A stretch of 64,000 nucleotides of DNA, from the NCBI RefSeq assembly GCF_024972775.1, contig NZ_CP092282.1:2535001-2599000 (forward strand). Reading direction: 5' to 3'. Positions 35,591 to 43,499 of this stretch are shown here, piece after piece. Position numbers and translations under genes: made by a program. A model generated the notes under the pieces. The model saw only the letters and a list, made by a program, of their open reading frames with translations. It was not told the origin of the DNA and did no database searches. Position 1 is the first letter of the stretch; each line of letters starts with the position of its first letter. This stretch comes from Dehalobacter sp. DCM. GTDB lineage: Bacteria; Bacillota; Desulfitobacteriia; Desulfitobacteriales; Syntrophobotulaceae.

Positions 35591-36445
35591 ATGCCCTTTC
35601 CAGGGGGTAAACCCTTCTCCGACCACCTCTGAGACATCGCCGATGGAGACAAAAGCATCCGGGTCATGGCGATGGACGATCTCCTTGACCTGTGTTAATT
35701 GTGCTCGGTTAATAACACTGTATATCACTTTCTTTGGTGTATTGGAGAAAGCACCTTCTGCGTGAAAAAAAGTTGCACCTCGGTTAACACAACCGATGAT
35801 TTCCGCAGCGATCGCATCGGGTTTTTCCGTGACAATGAGCACACTCTTGTTATAGTCCAAACCAACTTGAACGAGATCGATGACCTTGGCAGCGATAAAC
35901 ATATAGATCATGGCATACATCGCGGTTTCAGGATTAAAAATTACTGCGGCTGCGATAAAAATGAACGCGTCAAATATCAAGATGATCTGACCAACACTCA
36001 TCTGTGTCTTTTTGTTCAAAACAATAGCGAGGATATCGGTTCCGCCGAGAGAGCCCCGACAGCGGAATATGATTCCCATGCCAATACCGGTAATCACACC
36101 GCCAAAGACAGCAGCTAAAAGCGTGTTGGTCGTCAGCGGTTCTAAAAATTGAGTAAACCTCAGGCTGACGGACATGATCCCGACACCAAGAATACTCCAG
36201 TAAAAGAGTTGTTTACCAACGGCCTTATATCCCAAAATAAACAGCGGAATATTGAGGATAAAGACAGCTAATCCCACATCCCATTGAAAGATATAATAGA
36301 GGATGATTGCAATTCCTGTCACACCGCCGTCTGCAATATGATTCGGGAGGATAAAGGTATTGATACTGATTGCAACGATGACCGCACCCATAACAATACC
36401 TAAGAAACGTTGTATAAAATACCAGGGAATTCTTATCTTTTTCAA
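35588..36445 (-). CDS. YitT family membrane protein with DUF2179 C-terminal domain
   Basis: 285 residues. About six transmembrane segments (residues 12-200) belong to the YitT/DUF161 family; the last 80 residues form the soluble DUF2179 domain (ATFFHAEGAFSNTPKKVIYS, REIVHRHDPDAFVSIGDV pattern). Function unknown. The start is TTG at 36445 with GAGGCGG six bases upstream. The stop TAG is the first codon of the terminal repeat of the adjacent intergenic element, so the native C-terminus may have been changed by insertion. Confidence 0.85.
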   Translation of the reverse strand: MKKIRIPWYFIQRFLGIVMGAVIVAISINTFILPNHIADGGVTGIAIILYYIFQWDVGLAVFILNIPLFILGYKAVGKQLFYWSILGVGIMSVSLRFTQFLEPLTTNTLLAAVFGGVITGIGMGIIFRCRGSLGGTDILAIVLNKKTQMSVGQIILIFDAFIFIAAAVIFNPETAMYAMIYMFIAAKVIDLVQVGLDYNKSVLIVTEKPDAIAAEIIGCVNRGATFFHAEGAFSNTPKKVIYSVINRAQLTQVKEIVHRHDPDAFVSIGDVSEVVGEGFTPWKGH

Positions 36446-36523
36446 AAGAACCGCCTCGTTTCATTAATGGATAGCTCTTGACAAATACACCCCGATTTAG
36501 TAAAGTAATGGAGCGGTTTTAAT

Positions 36524-36599
36524 GCGCTCGTAGCTCAGGGGATAGAGTGACGGTTTCCGAGGCCGCAGGTCGTTGGTTCGAATCCAACCGGGCGCACCA
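36524..36599 (+). tRNA. tRNA-Arg (anticodon CCG)
   Basis: 76-nt cloverleaf: acceptor GCGCTCG/CGGGCGC (one G-U), anticodon loop with CCG, T arm GTTGGTTCGAATCCAAC, discriminator A and encoded CCA. The anticodon reads CGG arginine codons. Confidence 0.95.
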
Positions 36600-36614
36600 T
36601 TGTAGATTGACTGA

Positions 36615-36641
36615 CATTGCAAGCATTTGCAGTGTTTTTTT
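36615..36641 (+). terminator. Terminator after tRNA-Arg
   Basis: CATTGCAA/TTGCAGTG stem with a four-base loop, then seven T. Confidence 0.8.
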
Positions 36642-36675
36642 ATTTTATTCCCTGCTCTATTTATGCCTATGAGCA

Positions 36676-37281
36676 TTACGGTTTAACCTGATTCGTAATC
36701 ATTGCCATAATTTCCTTTTTTATCCGAGCGAAACATTGATTCAGATTATCATTCATATAAATCTTCCGAATGCCATATGTCTCCAATTTTTCCGAACTGA
36801 AATCCGCATTATCGGCTAAAAAACGACGGCACAGCTCATCATAATTCGGGACAAGCTGTTGTCTTTCTCTGGCGAGCGCCCGCTCCAAGCGGTGTCCGTC
36901 GTCGACAGCTATGGTAATCGGGATGACGTTGTCACGACCATAATACGACTTCAGGTCGTGGTATGCTTCCAACGTTCCGATCAGCACATAGTTACCCCGG
37001 GACAAATCAATTTGTCCGTCATCGATGGTACAATAACACCAAATTCCCTTAACGGTAGCGTATTCTCTTTTCTCAATGATCTTCCCCTGGTCGGCGAATT
37101 TTTGCATAACAGGGGCGCTGATAAAATGATATTCGACGCCATCCGTCTCATTATTTCTGATCGGCCGCGTCGTATATGGGACGATCGCAATAAGGTTCAA
37201 GTCTTTATCTTCCTTGATAAGTCGAAACAATGTATCTTTGCCAGAACTGCTTTTTCCCATAATACAAAATATTTTTCCCAT
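36676..37281 (-). CDS. Guanylate kinase-like P-loop protein
   Basis: 201 residues. P-loop MGKSSSGKDT (8-17) and the GMP-binding TTRPIRNNETDGVEYHFIS match guanylate kinases. A canonical gmk has GPSGxGKxT, so the SSSGKD loop and the divergent remainder suggest a paralogue rather than the essential Gmk, which is usually near rpoZ/coaBC. Substrate unknown. It lies alone between the tRNA and spo0A regions. Start ATG at 37281. Confidence 0.75.
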   Translation of the reverse strand: MGKIFCIMGKSSSGKDTLFRLIKEDKDLNLIAIVPYTTRPIRNNETDGVEYHFISAPVMQKFADQGKIIEKREYATVKGIWCYCTIDDGQIDLSRGNYVLIGTLEAYHDLKSYYGRDNVIPITIAVDDGHRLERALARERQQLVPNYDELCRRFLADNADFSSEKLETYGIRKIYMNDNLNQCFARIKKEIMAMITNQVKP

Positions 37282-37363
37282 TAATCCCTGCTCCTAATAA
37301 ATGATACCATATCTATTATATATCCGACAGGAACTTCCTTACAAGAAACACTGTTTTTTGTCC

Positions 37364-37424
37364 GTATATCAGAAAGTATTAGTGACTTTCTGTTCCAGAA
37401 CGTTTGATTCACGTTCTGGATTAC
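37364..37424 (+). repeat. Double-hairpin repeat, family 3, copy 2
   Basis: 61 bp with two adjacent stems: CAGAAAGT/ACTTTCTG and CCAGAACGT/ACGTTCTGG. It matches 30404-30466 in reverse orientation. Together with the spo0A terminator it makes three hairpins in a row. Confidence 0.65.
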
Positions 37425-37428
37425 CTGA

Positions 37429-37462
37429 CAAAAAAAGAATGTCTCCGATTCGAAGACATCTT
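37429..37462 (-). terminator. Terminator after spo0A
   Basis: Stem GATGTCT/AGACATT with a nine-base loop followed on the minus strand by CTTTTTTTG, about 80 nt after the spo0A stop. Confidence 0.75.
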
Positions 37463-37539
37463 AGACAGATTATTAATTATCACTCTTTTATTAGTTTCTT
37501 ATTTTTTGCCGATAGTATTCTATACTATTGTATTGACTG

Positions 37540-38334
37540 CTATCCGACCTTGCTCATAACCCTTAATTTATCTGCCAAAAGTGCAATAAATTCGGAATTT
37601 GTCGGTTTTTGCCGTTCAATATTCATGGAATAACCAAAAATTCGTTTTAATGTATCCATGTGTCCGCGTTCCCAGGCTAATTCAATCGCATGGCGTATCC
37701 CTCGTTCGACTCTGCTGGGCGCCGTATTGTATTTCTTAGCTATTGCCGGATATAATTCTTTAGTAACAGCTCCAAGTAAAGATACATCCTCAATCACCAT
37801 CAAGATAGCATCCCGGATATACTGATAGCCTTTGACATGGGCCGGAATACCCAGCTGATGCATCATTGTCGTTACTTCCACATTGATGCTGACCCCCCGG
37901 CTGACCGGAGTAACCGCTGAACAGTTTTGAAGAATCGGCGCGTTGGTTACTTCGACATCCTGTGTCAGTGCGCGAATCCTCTTTCCCAGTATTTCCAAAT
38001 CAAAGGGCTTCAGAATAAAATAATCCACACCCATGACCATCGCTTGATGTGTCAGCGATTCGTGCCCAAAAGCCGTTAGGAGAATGACTTTGGGTCTTCT
38101 TACCATGGTCCGGCTGTTGACCCTTTCCAAGACTTCTAATCCATCGAGATTCGGCATAACGAGATCCATAACAATGAGGTCTGGATCATGCTTTTGTATC
38201 ATTTCCCAGGCTTCGAGTCCATTATAGGCAACTCCGCTGAGTTCAAAGCTATCATCTCGTTGGATATAATCCTGTAAAATTTGGCATAGATTTCTGTTAT
38301 CTTCTGCCACAATAACCTTTACCTTCTTAGACAT
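37540..38334 (-). CDS. spo0A: Sporulation master regulator Spo0A
   Basis: Response regulator that controls entry into sporulation. The receiver domain (1-120) has Glu11-Asp12, phosphoacceptor Asp57 in IVMDLVMP and the Lys of FILKPF. After a linker, the C-terminal DNA-binding domain (about 150-264) has the Spo0A-specific helices GVSINVEVTTMMHQLGIPAHVKGYQYIRDAI (31 residues, positions about 146-176), SRVERGIRHAIE and a tail. It is the last proof that the host forms endospores. A TGTCGAA 0A-box lies upstream (38408), suggesting autoregulation. Confidence 0.97.
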   Translation of the reverse strand: MSKKVKVIVAEDNRNLCQILQDYIQRDDSFELSGVAYNGLEAWEMIQKHDPDLIVMDLVMPNLDGLEVLERVNSRTMVRRPKVILLTAFGHESLTHQAMVMGVDYFILKPFDLEILGKRIRALTQDVEVTNAPILQNCSAVTPVSRGVSINVEVTTMMHQLGIPAHVKGYQYIRDAILMVIEDVSLLGAVTKELYPAIAKKYNTAPSRVERGIRHAIELAWERGHMDTLKRIFGYSMNIERQKPTNSEFIALLADKLRVMSKVG

Positions 38335-38389
38335 TGTCTCATTTCCCGCCCTTACTCAAAATTTCCCGGCATTTCTTTCCGGTGTTCTT

Positions 38390-38414
38390 ATTATAAATCA
38401 GCGGGAATGTCGAA
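38390..38414 (-). promoter_or_regulatory. Putative spo0A promoter with 0A-box
   Basis: Minus-strand TATAAT at 38390-38395 lies 55 nt before spo0A. A perfect 0A-box, TGTCGAA (plus strand 38408-38414), covers the region just upstream of it. The -35 hexamer is poor, as in regulated promoters. Confidence 0.5.
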
Positions 38415-38619
38415 TACTTAAAAAATAAGGAATATCGACTTCGATGTGAAATCTACTTCAAAGCTTGTACTGACAACAACTTTAAAAATTCCTGCCTAAT
38501 TTTTTAATTCGTTAAAATCTCTTATTTTATTTTTTTGCTTACATATATGCCCGAAATAACATCGTAATTAAGGAATTATAATCATCATTTGTCTTCAATT
38601 GCCGAGTAATAGAAGCTTT

Positions 38620-38808
38620 TCAGCTAATGATGATCGCTTCTGTCGGGCAGCTCTCTGCAGCTTCCTGGGCCGATTCCTCCAAATTCTCCGGAACCTGATC
38701 TTTATTCGTTGCTGCCAGCCCATCTTCATCCATTTCAAATATTTCCGGGCATATCGATATACACGCACCGCAACCAATGCAGGCATCTTTTTCGACAATA
38801 GCTATCAT
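38620..38808 (-). CDS. Small [4Fe-4S] ferredoxin
   Basis: 62-residue electron carrier with Cys10-x2-Cys13-x2-Cys16 and a distal Cys54-Pro, the ligand set for one [4Fe-4S] cluster. Cys20-Pro is left over from a second half-motif, so a dicluster form was probably lost. Acidic, cytoplasmic. No redox partner gene adjacent. Confidence 0.92.
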   Translation of the reverse strand: MIAIVEKDACIGCGACISICPEIFEMDEDGLAATNKDQVPENLEESAQEAAESCPTEAIIIS

Positions 38809-38870
38809 ATATCCACCTCATCAATTTTGATAACGTTATTCTTCCCGAGGCAGATAAAGATATGCACAAT

Positions 38871-39293
38871 TTATTTAATCGGCTCGATTGACGTTATAAT
38901 CCATTGATTATTAAACATCATGGTTTGCATTTGAAAGGACAATGTTTGTTTTTCATCGATTGACGATCCCAGTTTAACAGTAACAATATAGGTATCAGGC
39001 AGTCCTGTCTTGTCCACATCACAATCCTGGACGCTTAAAAAGGGATTTTGTTCAAACATGGCGGCTAATGCTTGATGCGTCTCAATAGCTGTATCAGCAG
39101 TTATTGCTTCGGCGAGATTTATTTGCCGATAATCAAGCCTTTCCCAATAATTCTTGATGACAGCGTCTGAATAGACAGTATCATCCCCATTTGCCATCGC
39201 CATCACGGCAATATCCGGTTTTTGCCACCAAACGATGATCCCAACAAATAAAATACAAAAAACGAACGTGATAAAATGACGGTTAAATAACAT
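38871..39293 (-). CDS. Exported or membrane-anchored protein of unknown function
   Basis: 140 residues with an N-terminal hydrophobic segment (about 7-24) and a soluble remainder resembling small secreted NTF2/DUF4829-like proteins (helix, then strands such as DTYIVTVKLG and NQWIITSIEPI). The function is unknown. GGAGGGAAATT precedes the ATG. It is upstream of the ferredoxin gene by 62 nt. Confidence 0.65.
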   Translation of the reverse strand: MLFNRHFITFVFCILFVGIIVWWQKPDIAVMAMANGDDTVYSDAVIKNYWERLDYRQINLAEAITADTAIETHQALAAMFEQNPFLSVQDCDVDKTGLPDTYIVTVKLGSSIDEKQTLSFQMQTMMFNNQWIITSIEPIK

Positions 39294-39360
39294 AATTTCC
39301 CTCCTATTTCTTTTAATATAATATAGGAGGGAAATGTCCTATTCATGTTAATTAATTATT

Positions 39361-39429
39361 TTATTTTTTAAATACTTTTTTTAGCAGGTTAAGTACAGAC
39401 TGTGGCAGTCGAATATAATAGATTTTCAT
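39361..39429 (-). CDS. spoVM: SpoVM-like 22-residue sporulation peptide
   Basis: Very short frame beginning MKIYYIRLPQ and ending KVFKK. SpoVM is a 26-residue amphipathic helix that marks the forespore membrane and anchors the coat ATPase SpoIVA. The family start MKFYTIKLPKF and the basic, Leu-rich helix with Pro9 are matched in order, one or two residues shorter at the end. GGGGAGG is eight bases before the ATG, strong for such a small gene. It stands alone between an exported-protein gene and an unknown gene. Confidence 0.72.
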   Translation of the reverse strand: MKIYYIRLPQSVLNLLKKVFKK

Positions 39430-39486
39430 TTATATCGCCTCCCCTCTAATACGCCTTCTGTAAATACTCTATGCTTCAAATGGGCG

Positions 39487-39834
39487 TTATACGACGTGGT
39501 AATTTTTCACAGCTTCCTCCAGTTGTTTAACCAAATCGATTTCTTCTGCTGTTTTCGCTGAGAAATATAGTTTTCCGATGATCGCAGTCAACATTTTTAA
39601 GACATCTTCAAAAACAAGTTTATCCGTCAGTGCTAACTTTTCACTGGTCTCGATCATGGCGATTCCAAATTGATGTCCTACACCATCTTTGATCATTTTG
39701 GTACATGTCTTCCCCAATAGTTTCATAACCAATGCAGCTTCCTGTGTATCGAGCTGTCTCACCGCATCGATTGTGGTATAAAATCCCTGAACGATTCGGA
39801 CCCCTATGTTTGACCAATCCACTTGCTGAGCCAT
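39487..39834 (-). CDS. Small helical protein of unknown function
   Basis: 115 residues, all-helical by composition, no membrane segment and one Cys. Begins MAQQVDWSNIGVRIVQGFYT. AAGGAGG is eight bases before the ATG, so it is very probably expressed. Family not recognised. Confidence 0.65.
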   Translation of the reverse strand: MAQQVDWSNIGVRIVQGFYTTIDAVRQLDTQEAALVMKLLGKTCTKMIKDGVGHQFGIAMIETSEKLALTDKLVFEDVLKMLTAIIGKLYFSAKTAEEIDLVKQLEEAVKNYHVV

Positions 39835-39846
39835 GCCTATTCCTCC

Positions 39847-40016
39847 TTAAATAATCGTCGCTCCCGGTCATCAACCACTATTGCCCTCCATGGCATGGTA
39901 TAAATTAGGCACTTCCTGTGCCGTCATCCGTGACCTGGCGGCATAAATTCATCCGTGAATAATCGCCGCTCCTGGTCATCCGTGACCTCGCGGCATAAAT
40001 TCATCCGTGAATAAAT
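39847..40016. repeat. Dispersed intergenic repeat, family 2, copy 2 with internal tandem duplication
   Basis: Matches 8174-8284. The end of the unit, AATAATCGCCGCTCCTGGTCAT followed by CCGTGACC and GCGGCATAAATTCATCCGTG, is present twice in tandem (about 39906-39953 and 39959-40011). Located between the dinG-type helicase gene and the gene at 39487. Confidence 0.72.
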
Positions 40017-40044
40017 AACCTGTGCCATACTATATGCACAGGTT
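40017..40044 (-). terminator. Terminator overlapping the helicase stop codon
   Basis: Nine-bp stem AACCTGTGC/GCACAGGTT with a ten-base loop; on the minus strand ATTTATTC follows. It begins at the stop codon of the helicase gene. Confidence 0.65.
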
Positions 40045-42721
40045 AAGTAAGGGGTGAAAATATTAAATAGTCATCGGCGAAAATGCGTGCAAGTACCTCA
40101 TCAGTACTTCCTTGATAAAAGGAAGAGATCGGCAGGGCTTTTAAGAAGAATCGGCCATAGCGTTTATTTACAATCCGGTCGTCAAGGACAATAACGACCC
40201 CTCGGTCGTTCTTGGTTCGGATCAGACGTCCAAAACCTTGCTTAAAACGAATCACTGCTTCCGGGAGATTCAATTCATAGAATGGATCACGTCCCTGACT
40301 TTCCAACAGACGTGCCTTGGCTTCCATGATCGGCGTGTCCGGAGGGCAAAACGGCAGTCGGACCATGATCACACACCGTAAGCAGTCGCCGGGGAGATCG
40401 ACGCCTTCCCAGAAACTGTTTGTTCCCAGAAGAATGCTTTGCTTACGGTCCATAAATTCGCGGAGAAGATCTTCCCTTGCGCCATGGATACCTTGTGCCC
40501 GAACATGCAGCTTGCTGCCATCCTCGTTTAATTGCGCTTCAATAATCTGACTGACACGCCGAAGATAGCGATGGGATGTGAACAATACCAAAATGCCCCC
40601 ATTTATCTTTTCTGCAATTTCAAGGATGAAAGAAGCCGTTCTTTGCGCCAACTGATCTTCGGGCAAACGAACAGGCAAATCTTTCACCACACATAAAAGC
40701 ATTTGCCTGTTGTAGTCAAAGGGTGAATCAAGCTTTACAGACATATAGTCTTCCATCCCGATATCCCGGGTCAAATATGAGAAATCGCCGGCGACACTGA
40801 GTGTAGCCGATGTGAGTACGGTGCAGTTGTTTTTACTGAATATCCTTTTACTTAAAACAGGTGCAACGTTAATCAACGTGTTTTTCAAATAAATTATTTG
40901 GTTTTTTTCCAGATAAGTGACACGATCTTGCTCTGGGTTGTTATTAATCGTGATCAAACCATCCATAATCAGGCCGATATCATTTTTTATCCGAATAATT
41001 TCTAAACGGGTTTCTTCCAATTGGTCACTATCAAATGATAAAAACGTAATGAGTTTATCCAGCCAATCAGTGAGACTATGGAGACGAATTATCAAATTTT
41101 CTATGGAAAGACACTGTAACTGAAAGACATCCTGGCCAATTTTTTCTGCGTCCAGGCGCAGACTCGGCTGGTTGTGCAGAAGACTGTTAAATAATCCAAA
41201 CAGCTCTTTGGTCTGTTCGACAGCCGCTGACGTGCAGTCAGGTATTTGACCTAACAGACGATCAAATTCAGACCAATTTAAGGACGGAAAAAGCTCAGCC
41301 CAGCCTATTCTTTTTTTCTTAATCTGGTTATAGAGATTGACCCTTCCGCCATAAATACTTTCCGCCAGTCTGGACATCTGCTCTAATGACAGCTCAAAGC
41401 CAAGCTGTTTTAATGCCGTTTGGTAAATATTATGCGCTTCATCAATAATGAGATTGCTATATTCCGGCAGAATTTTATTATTGGTTTTAATATCCGCCAA
41501 CAATAGCGAATGATTAATAACAATCACATCTGCCCTGTCCGCAGTTTTTCTCGCTTTGTAGAGCCAGCAACGTGACATATAGGAACATTCTGTCGGCTTA
41601 CAGAGCGGATTATCGGCGCCATAAAACTTCAATACATAATTAAACCCTTGTGTATTGGGCAATTCGCCAAAATCGCCTGTCAGAGTTTCACCTGCCCAGA
41701 GATGCAACCCTGCCAGCATAAGTCTTTCATTTGATGAAGCAGCTTCGCTTAAATGGTTATCGTGATGCATTCTTTTTAAGCACAAATAATTCCCCTTGCC
41801 CTTTAACAGTGCTGTCCGGAATTGAAATGGCAATACCTTGAGCAGAAGCGGCAAATCCTTGTTAAAAAGCTGTTCCTGCAACGTTATGGTGTGCGTTGCA
41901 ACGATAACCTTCTCCTCATACTTTCTCGCATACCATAATGCCGGGATAAGATAGGCCAGCGTTTTGCCCGTTCCAGTTCCAGCTTCAATGACGACATTTT
42001 GGCCTCCCGTAAGTCCGACAACGATTTCTTTAGCCATGTTAGCCTGGATCGTCCTATTTTCGTAACCTTCAATACGTTGAGAAAGCAAACCATCCTTTTG
42101 AAAACACGCTACCGCCCAGGCCGGTGAATCCGGAATGAGATCAGAATCATCTTGTTCAGCAGCAAAAAGGTTCTGCCAGGCTGAATTGCTTGCCGGTGAT
42201 GTACGAATGGGACGGTCCGGATAGTTATGAATAATTTCTTTCTTTAATTCCTGGATAAACGGCTGACACGAAGTGCCTTGGGTAAATTCCGCTATCCTGG
42301 CAAGAAGGCTTAAGTCACACGCCATTCCCTTCTGCCAGCAGCTTTTGACAATATCCCAAATTAAGCGTACATCCTCATTTAACGGGGATGAGATTCGCCG
42401 CTGTTTATGGGTTATAAACAAAGCTAATTCTTTTAAATTATCAAAACTGGCCGTGGGATAAAACACAGATACACAGTCGTTAATGTCAATTACTGTTACA
42501 CGCTGATCGTCAGTAAAATACTTTTTTAGAACAGGCACAAATTTTCGCCTGTCATAAACAAATAAAATCAGGTCATTATCGTTGGCTTCAGATCGCGTCA
42601 CTATATCTTTCCATGGTATGTAGTATGGCCAGCGACCTTTTACCCAGCGCAAACATACAGTTGGCGCCATGTCCTCGGGAGCACCGGATAGTACGGGTGA
42701 TAGGATTAATATTTGCTGCAC
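40043..42721 (-). CDS. dinG: DinG/XPD-type ATP-dependent DNA helicase
   Basis: 892-residue superfamily 2 helicase. Walker A EAGTGTGKT, Cys-rich iron-sulfur region (CLKR, CKPTECSYMSRC), DEAH box IIDEAHN, and motifs V/VI near the C-terminus (GTNSFWEGVDLPG and RFKQGFGRLIRT). The N-terminal 230 residues have no nuclease motif I can identify (no DExD of the DnaQ type), unlike Staphylococcus DinG. It unwinds R-loops and D-loops in repair. The start is GTG with GGGGGAG 11 bases upstream; the next ATG is far inside. Confidence 0.9.
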   Translation of the reverse strand: MQQILILSPVLSGAPEDMAPTVCLRWVKGRWPYYIPWKDIVTRSEANDNDLILFVYDRRKFVPVLKKYFTDDQRVTVIDINDCVSVFYPTASFDNLKELALFITHKQRRISSPLNEDVRLIWDIVKSCWQKGMACDLSLLARIAEFTQGTSCQPFIQELKKEIIHNYPDRPIRTSPASNSAWQNLFAAEQDDSDLIPDSPAWAVACFQKDGLLSQRIEGYENRTIQANMAKEIVVGLTGGQNVVIEAGTGTGKTLAYLIPALWYARKYEEKVIVATHTITLQEQLFNKDLPLLLKVLPFQFRTALLKGKGNYLCLKRMHHDNHLSEAASSNERLMLAGLHLWAGETLTGDFGELPNTQGFNYVLKFYGADNPLCKPTECSYMSRCWLYKARKTADRADVIVINHSLLLADIKTNNKILPEYSNLIIDEAHNIYQTALKQLGFELSLEQMSRLAESIYGGRVNLYNQIKKKRIGWAELFPSLNWSEFDRLLGQIPDCTSAAVEQTKELFGLFNSLLHNQPSLRLDAEKIGQDVFQLQCLSIENLIIRLHSLTDWLDKLITFLSFDSDQLEETRLEIIRIKNDIGLIMDGLITINNNPEQDRVTYLEKNQIIYLKNTLINVAPVLSKRIFSKNNCTVLTSATLSVAGDFSYLTRDIGMEDYMSVKLDSPFDYNRQMLLCVVKDLPVRLPEDQLAQRTASFILEIAEKINGGILVLFTSHRYLRRVSQIIEAQLNEDGSKLHVRAQGIHGAREDLLREFMDRKQSILLGTNSFWEGVDLPGDCLRCVIMVRLPFCPPDTPIMEAKARLLESQGRDPFYELNLPEAVIRFKQGFGRLIRTKNDRGVVIVLDDRIVNKRYGRFFLKALPISSFYQGSTDEVLARIFADDYLIFSPLT

Positions 42722-42915
42722 GATAGTCCAAGCTCCCCCTAAATCAATGAAATCAGGTCTTGTAGCACTGTTTTTATAAAGACGCTTAACATTATTTGTT
42801 TAATGCTTTAAAATAGGAATGAGGTACTGGCAATTATCCGAATTGACCATAATAAAATATTATAAAGAAGTATACCTTAATAATCATTAAAAATATAGTC
42901 GCAGGAGGAAAAGGG

Positions 42916-43230
42916 ATGAAGCTAGTTTATGCTAAAACAGACTTCCCTGATGGTCGTTCGAGCATCCTGATGCGCAACCAAGCCGCATCCAGTTCAGAAC
43001 TGTGTCACTATGTACTCTATTTAACCAGCAAGGGAAAACTCTGGATAGACGTATTCTGGCCCTTTGATGAAGAATCGGAAAAGCACACGACCCGCATATC
43101 CGAAGAAAAGTTTTGGCACACCTTCAGACAATGGCGGTTAAAAGGGATTGAATTAGGCAGTAATGAAAAAATTGCTCAGATTCTGGCCCAGCAACATTTG
43201 AGTAAGAAGAAAAACGGTCAAAAGATTTAA
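42916..43230 (+). CDS. Small protein of unknown function
   Basis: 104 residues, soluble, rich in Lys, Trp and Ser, beginning MKLVYAKTDFPDGRSS. GGAGGAAAAGGG lies before the ATG. Divergent from the helicase gene and overlapping the stop of the FlhB-like gene by four bases in convergent orientation. Family not recognised. Confidence 0.6.
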   Translation: MKLVYAKTDFPDGRSSILMRNQAASSSELCHYVLYLTSKGKLWIDVFWPFDEESEKHTTRISEEKFWHTFRQWRLKGIELGSNEKIAQILAQQHLSKKKNGQKI

Positions 43231-43499
43231 CGCCCTTTTAATTTATCCAATTGATAAATAAACGCTAATACTTCCGCAACCGCTTGGTATAGTTCAGGCG
43301 GTATTTCTTTTAATAGCTCGACTTGCATAAGGGCTTCTACCAAGTGTTCATTATTTTGGACAGGGATTCCTTGCTCTTCAGCCAGAGCAAGTATTTTTTT
43401 GGCAAGAAAGCCTTCTCCCTTGGCTACTACTCTGGGTGCACCCATGGTGTCATACGCAATTGCGGCTGCCTTTGTCATGTTCCGGCTATCCTTATTCAT
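43227..43499 (-). CDS. FlhB-like cytoplasmic domain protein (YlqH-like)
   Basis: 90 residues equivalent to the C-terminal cytoplasmic domain of the flagellar export switch FlhB, without the membrane part. It covers AAAIAYDTMGAPRVVAKGEG to EVLAFIYQLDKL; the family normally has NPTH cleavage upstream, absent here. Bacillus YlqH is similar. Overlaps the FliK-like gene by four bases (ATGA). Whether it takes part in flagellar export is unknown. Confidence 0.82.
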   Translation of the reverse strand: MNKDSRNMTKAAAIAYDTMGAPRVVAKGEGFLAKKILALAEEQGIPVQNNEHLVEALMQVELLKEIPPELYQAVAEVLAFIYQLDKLKGR

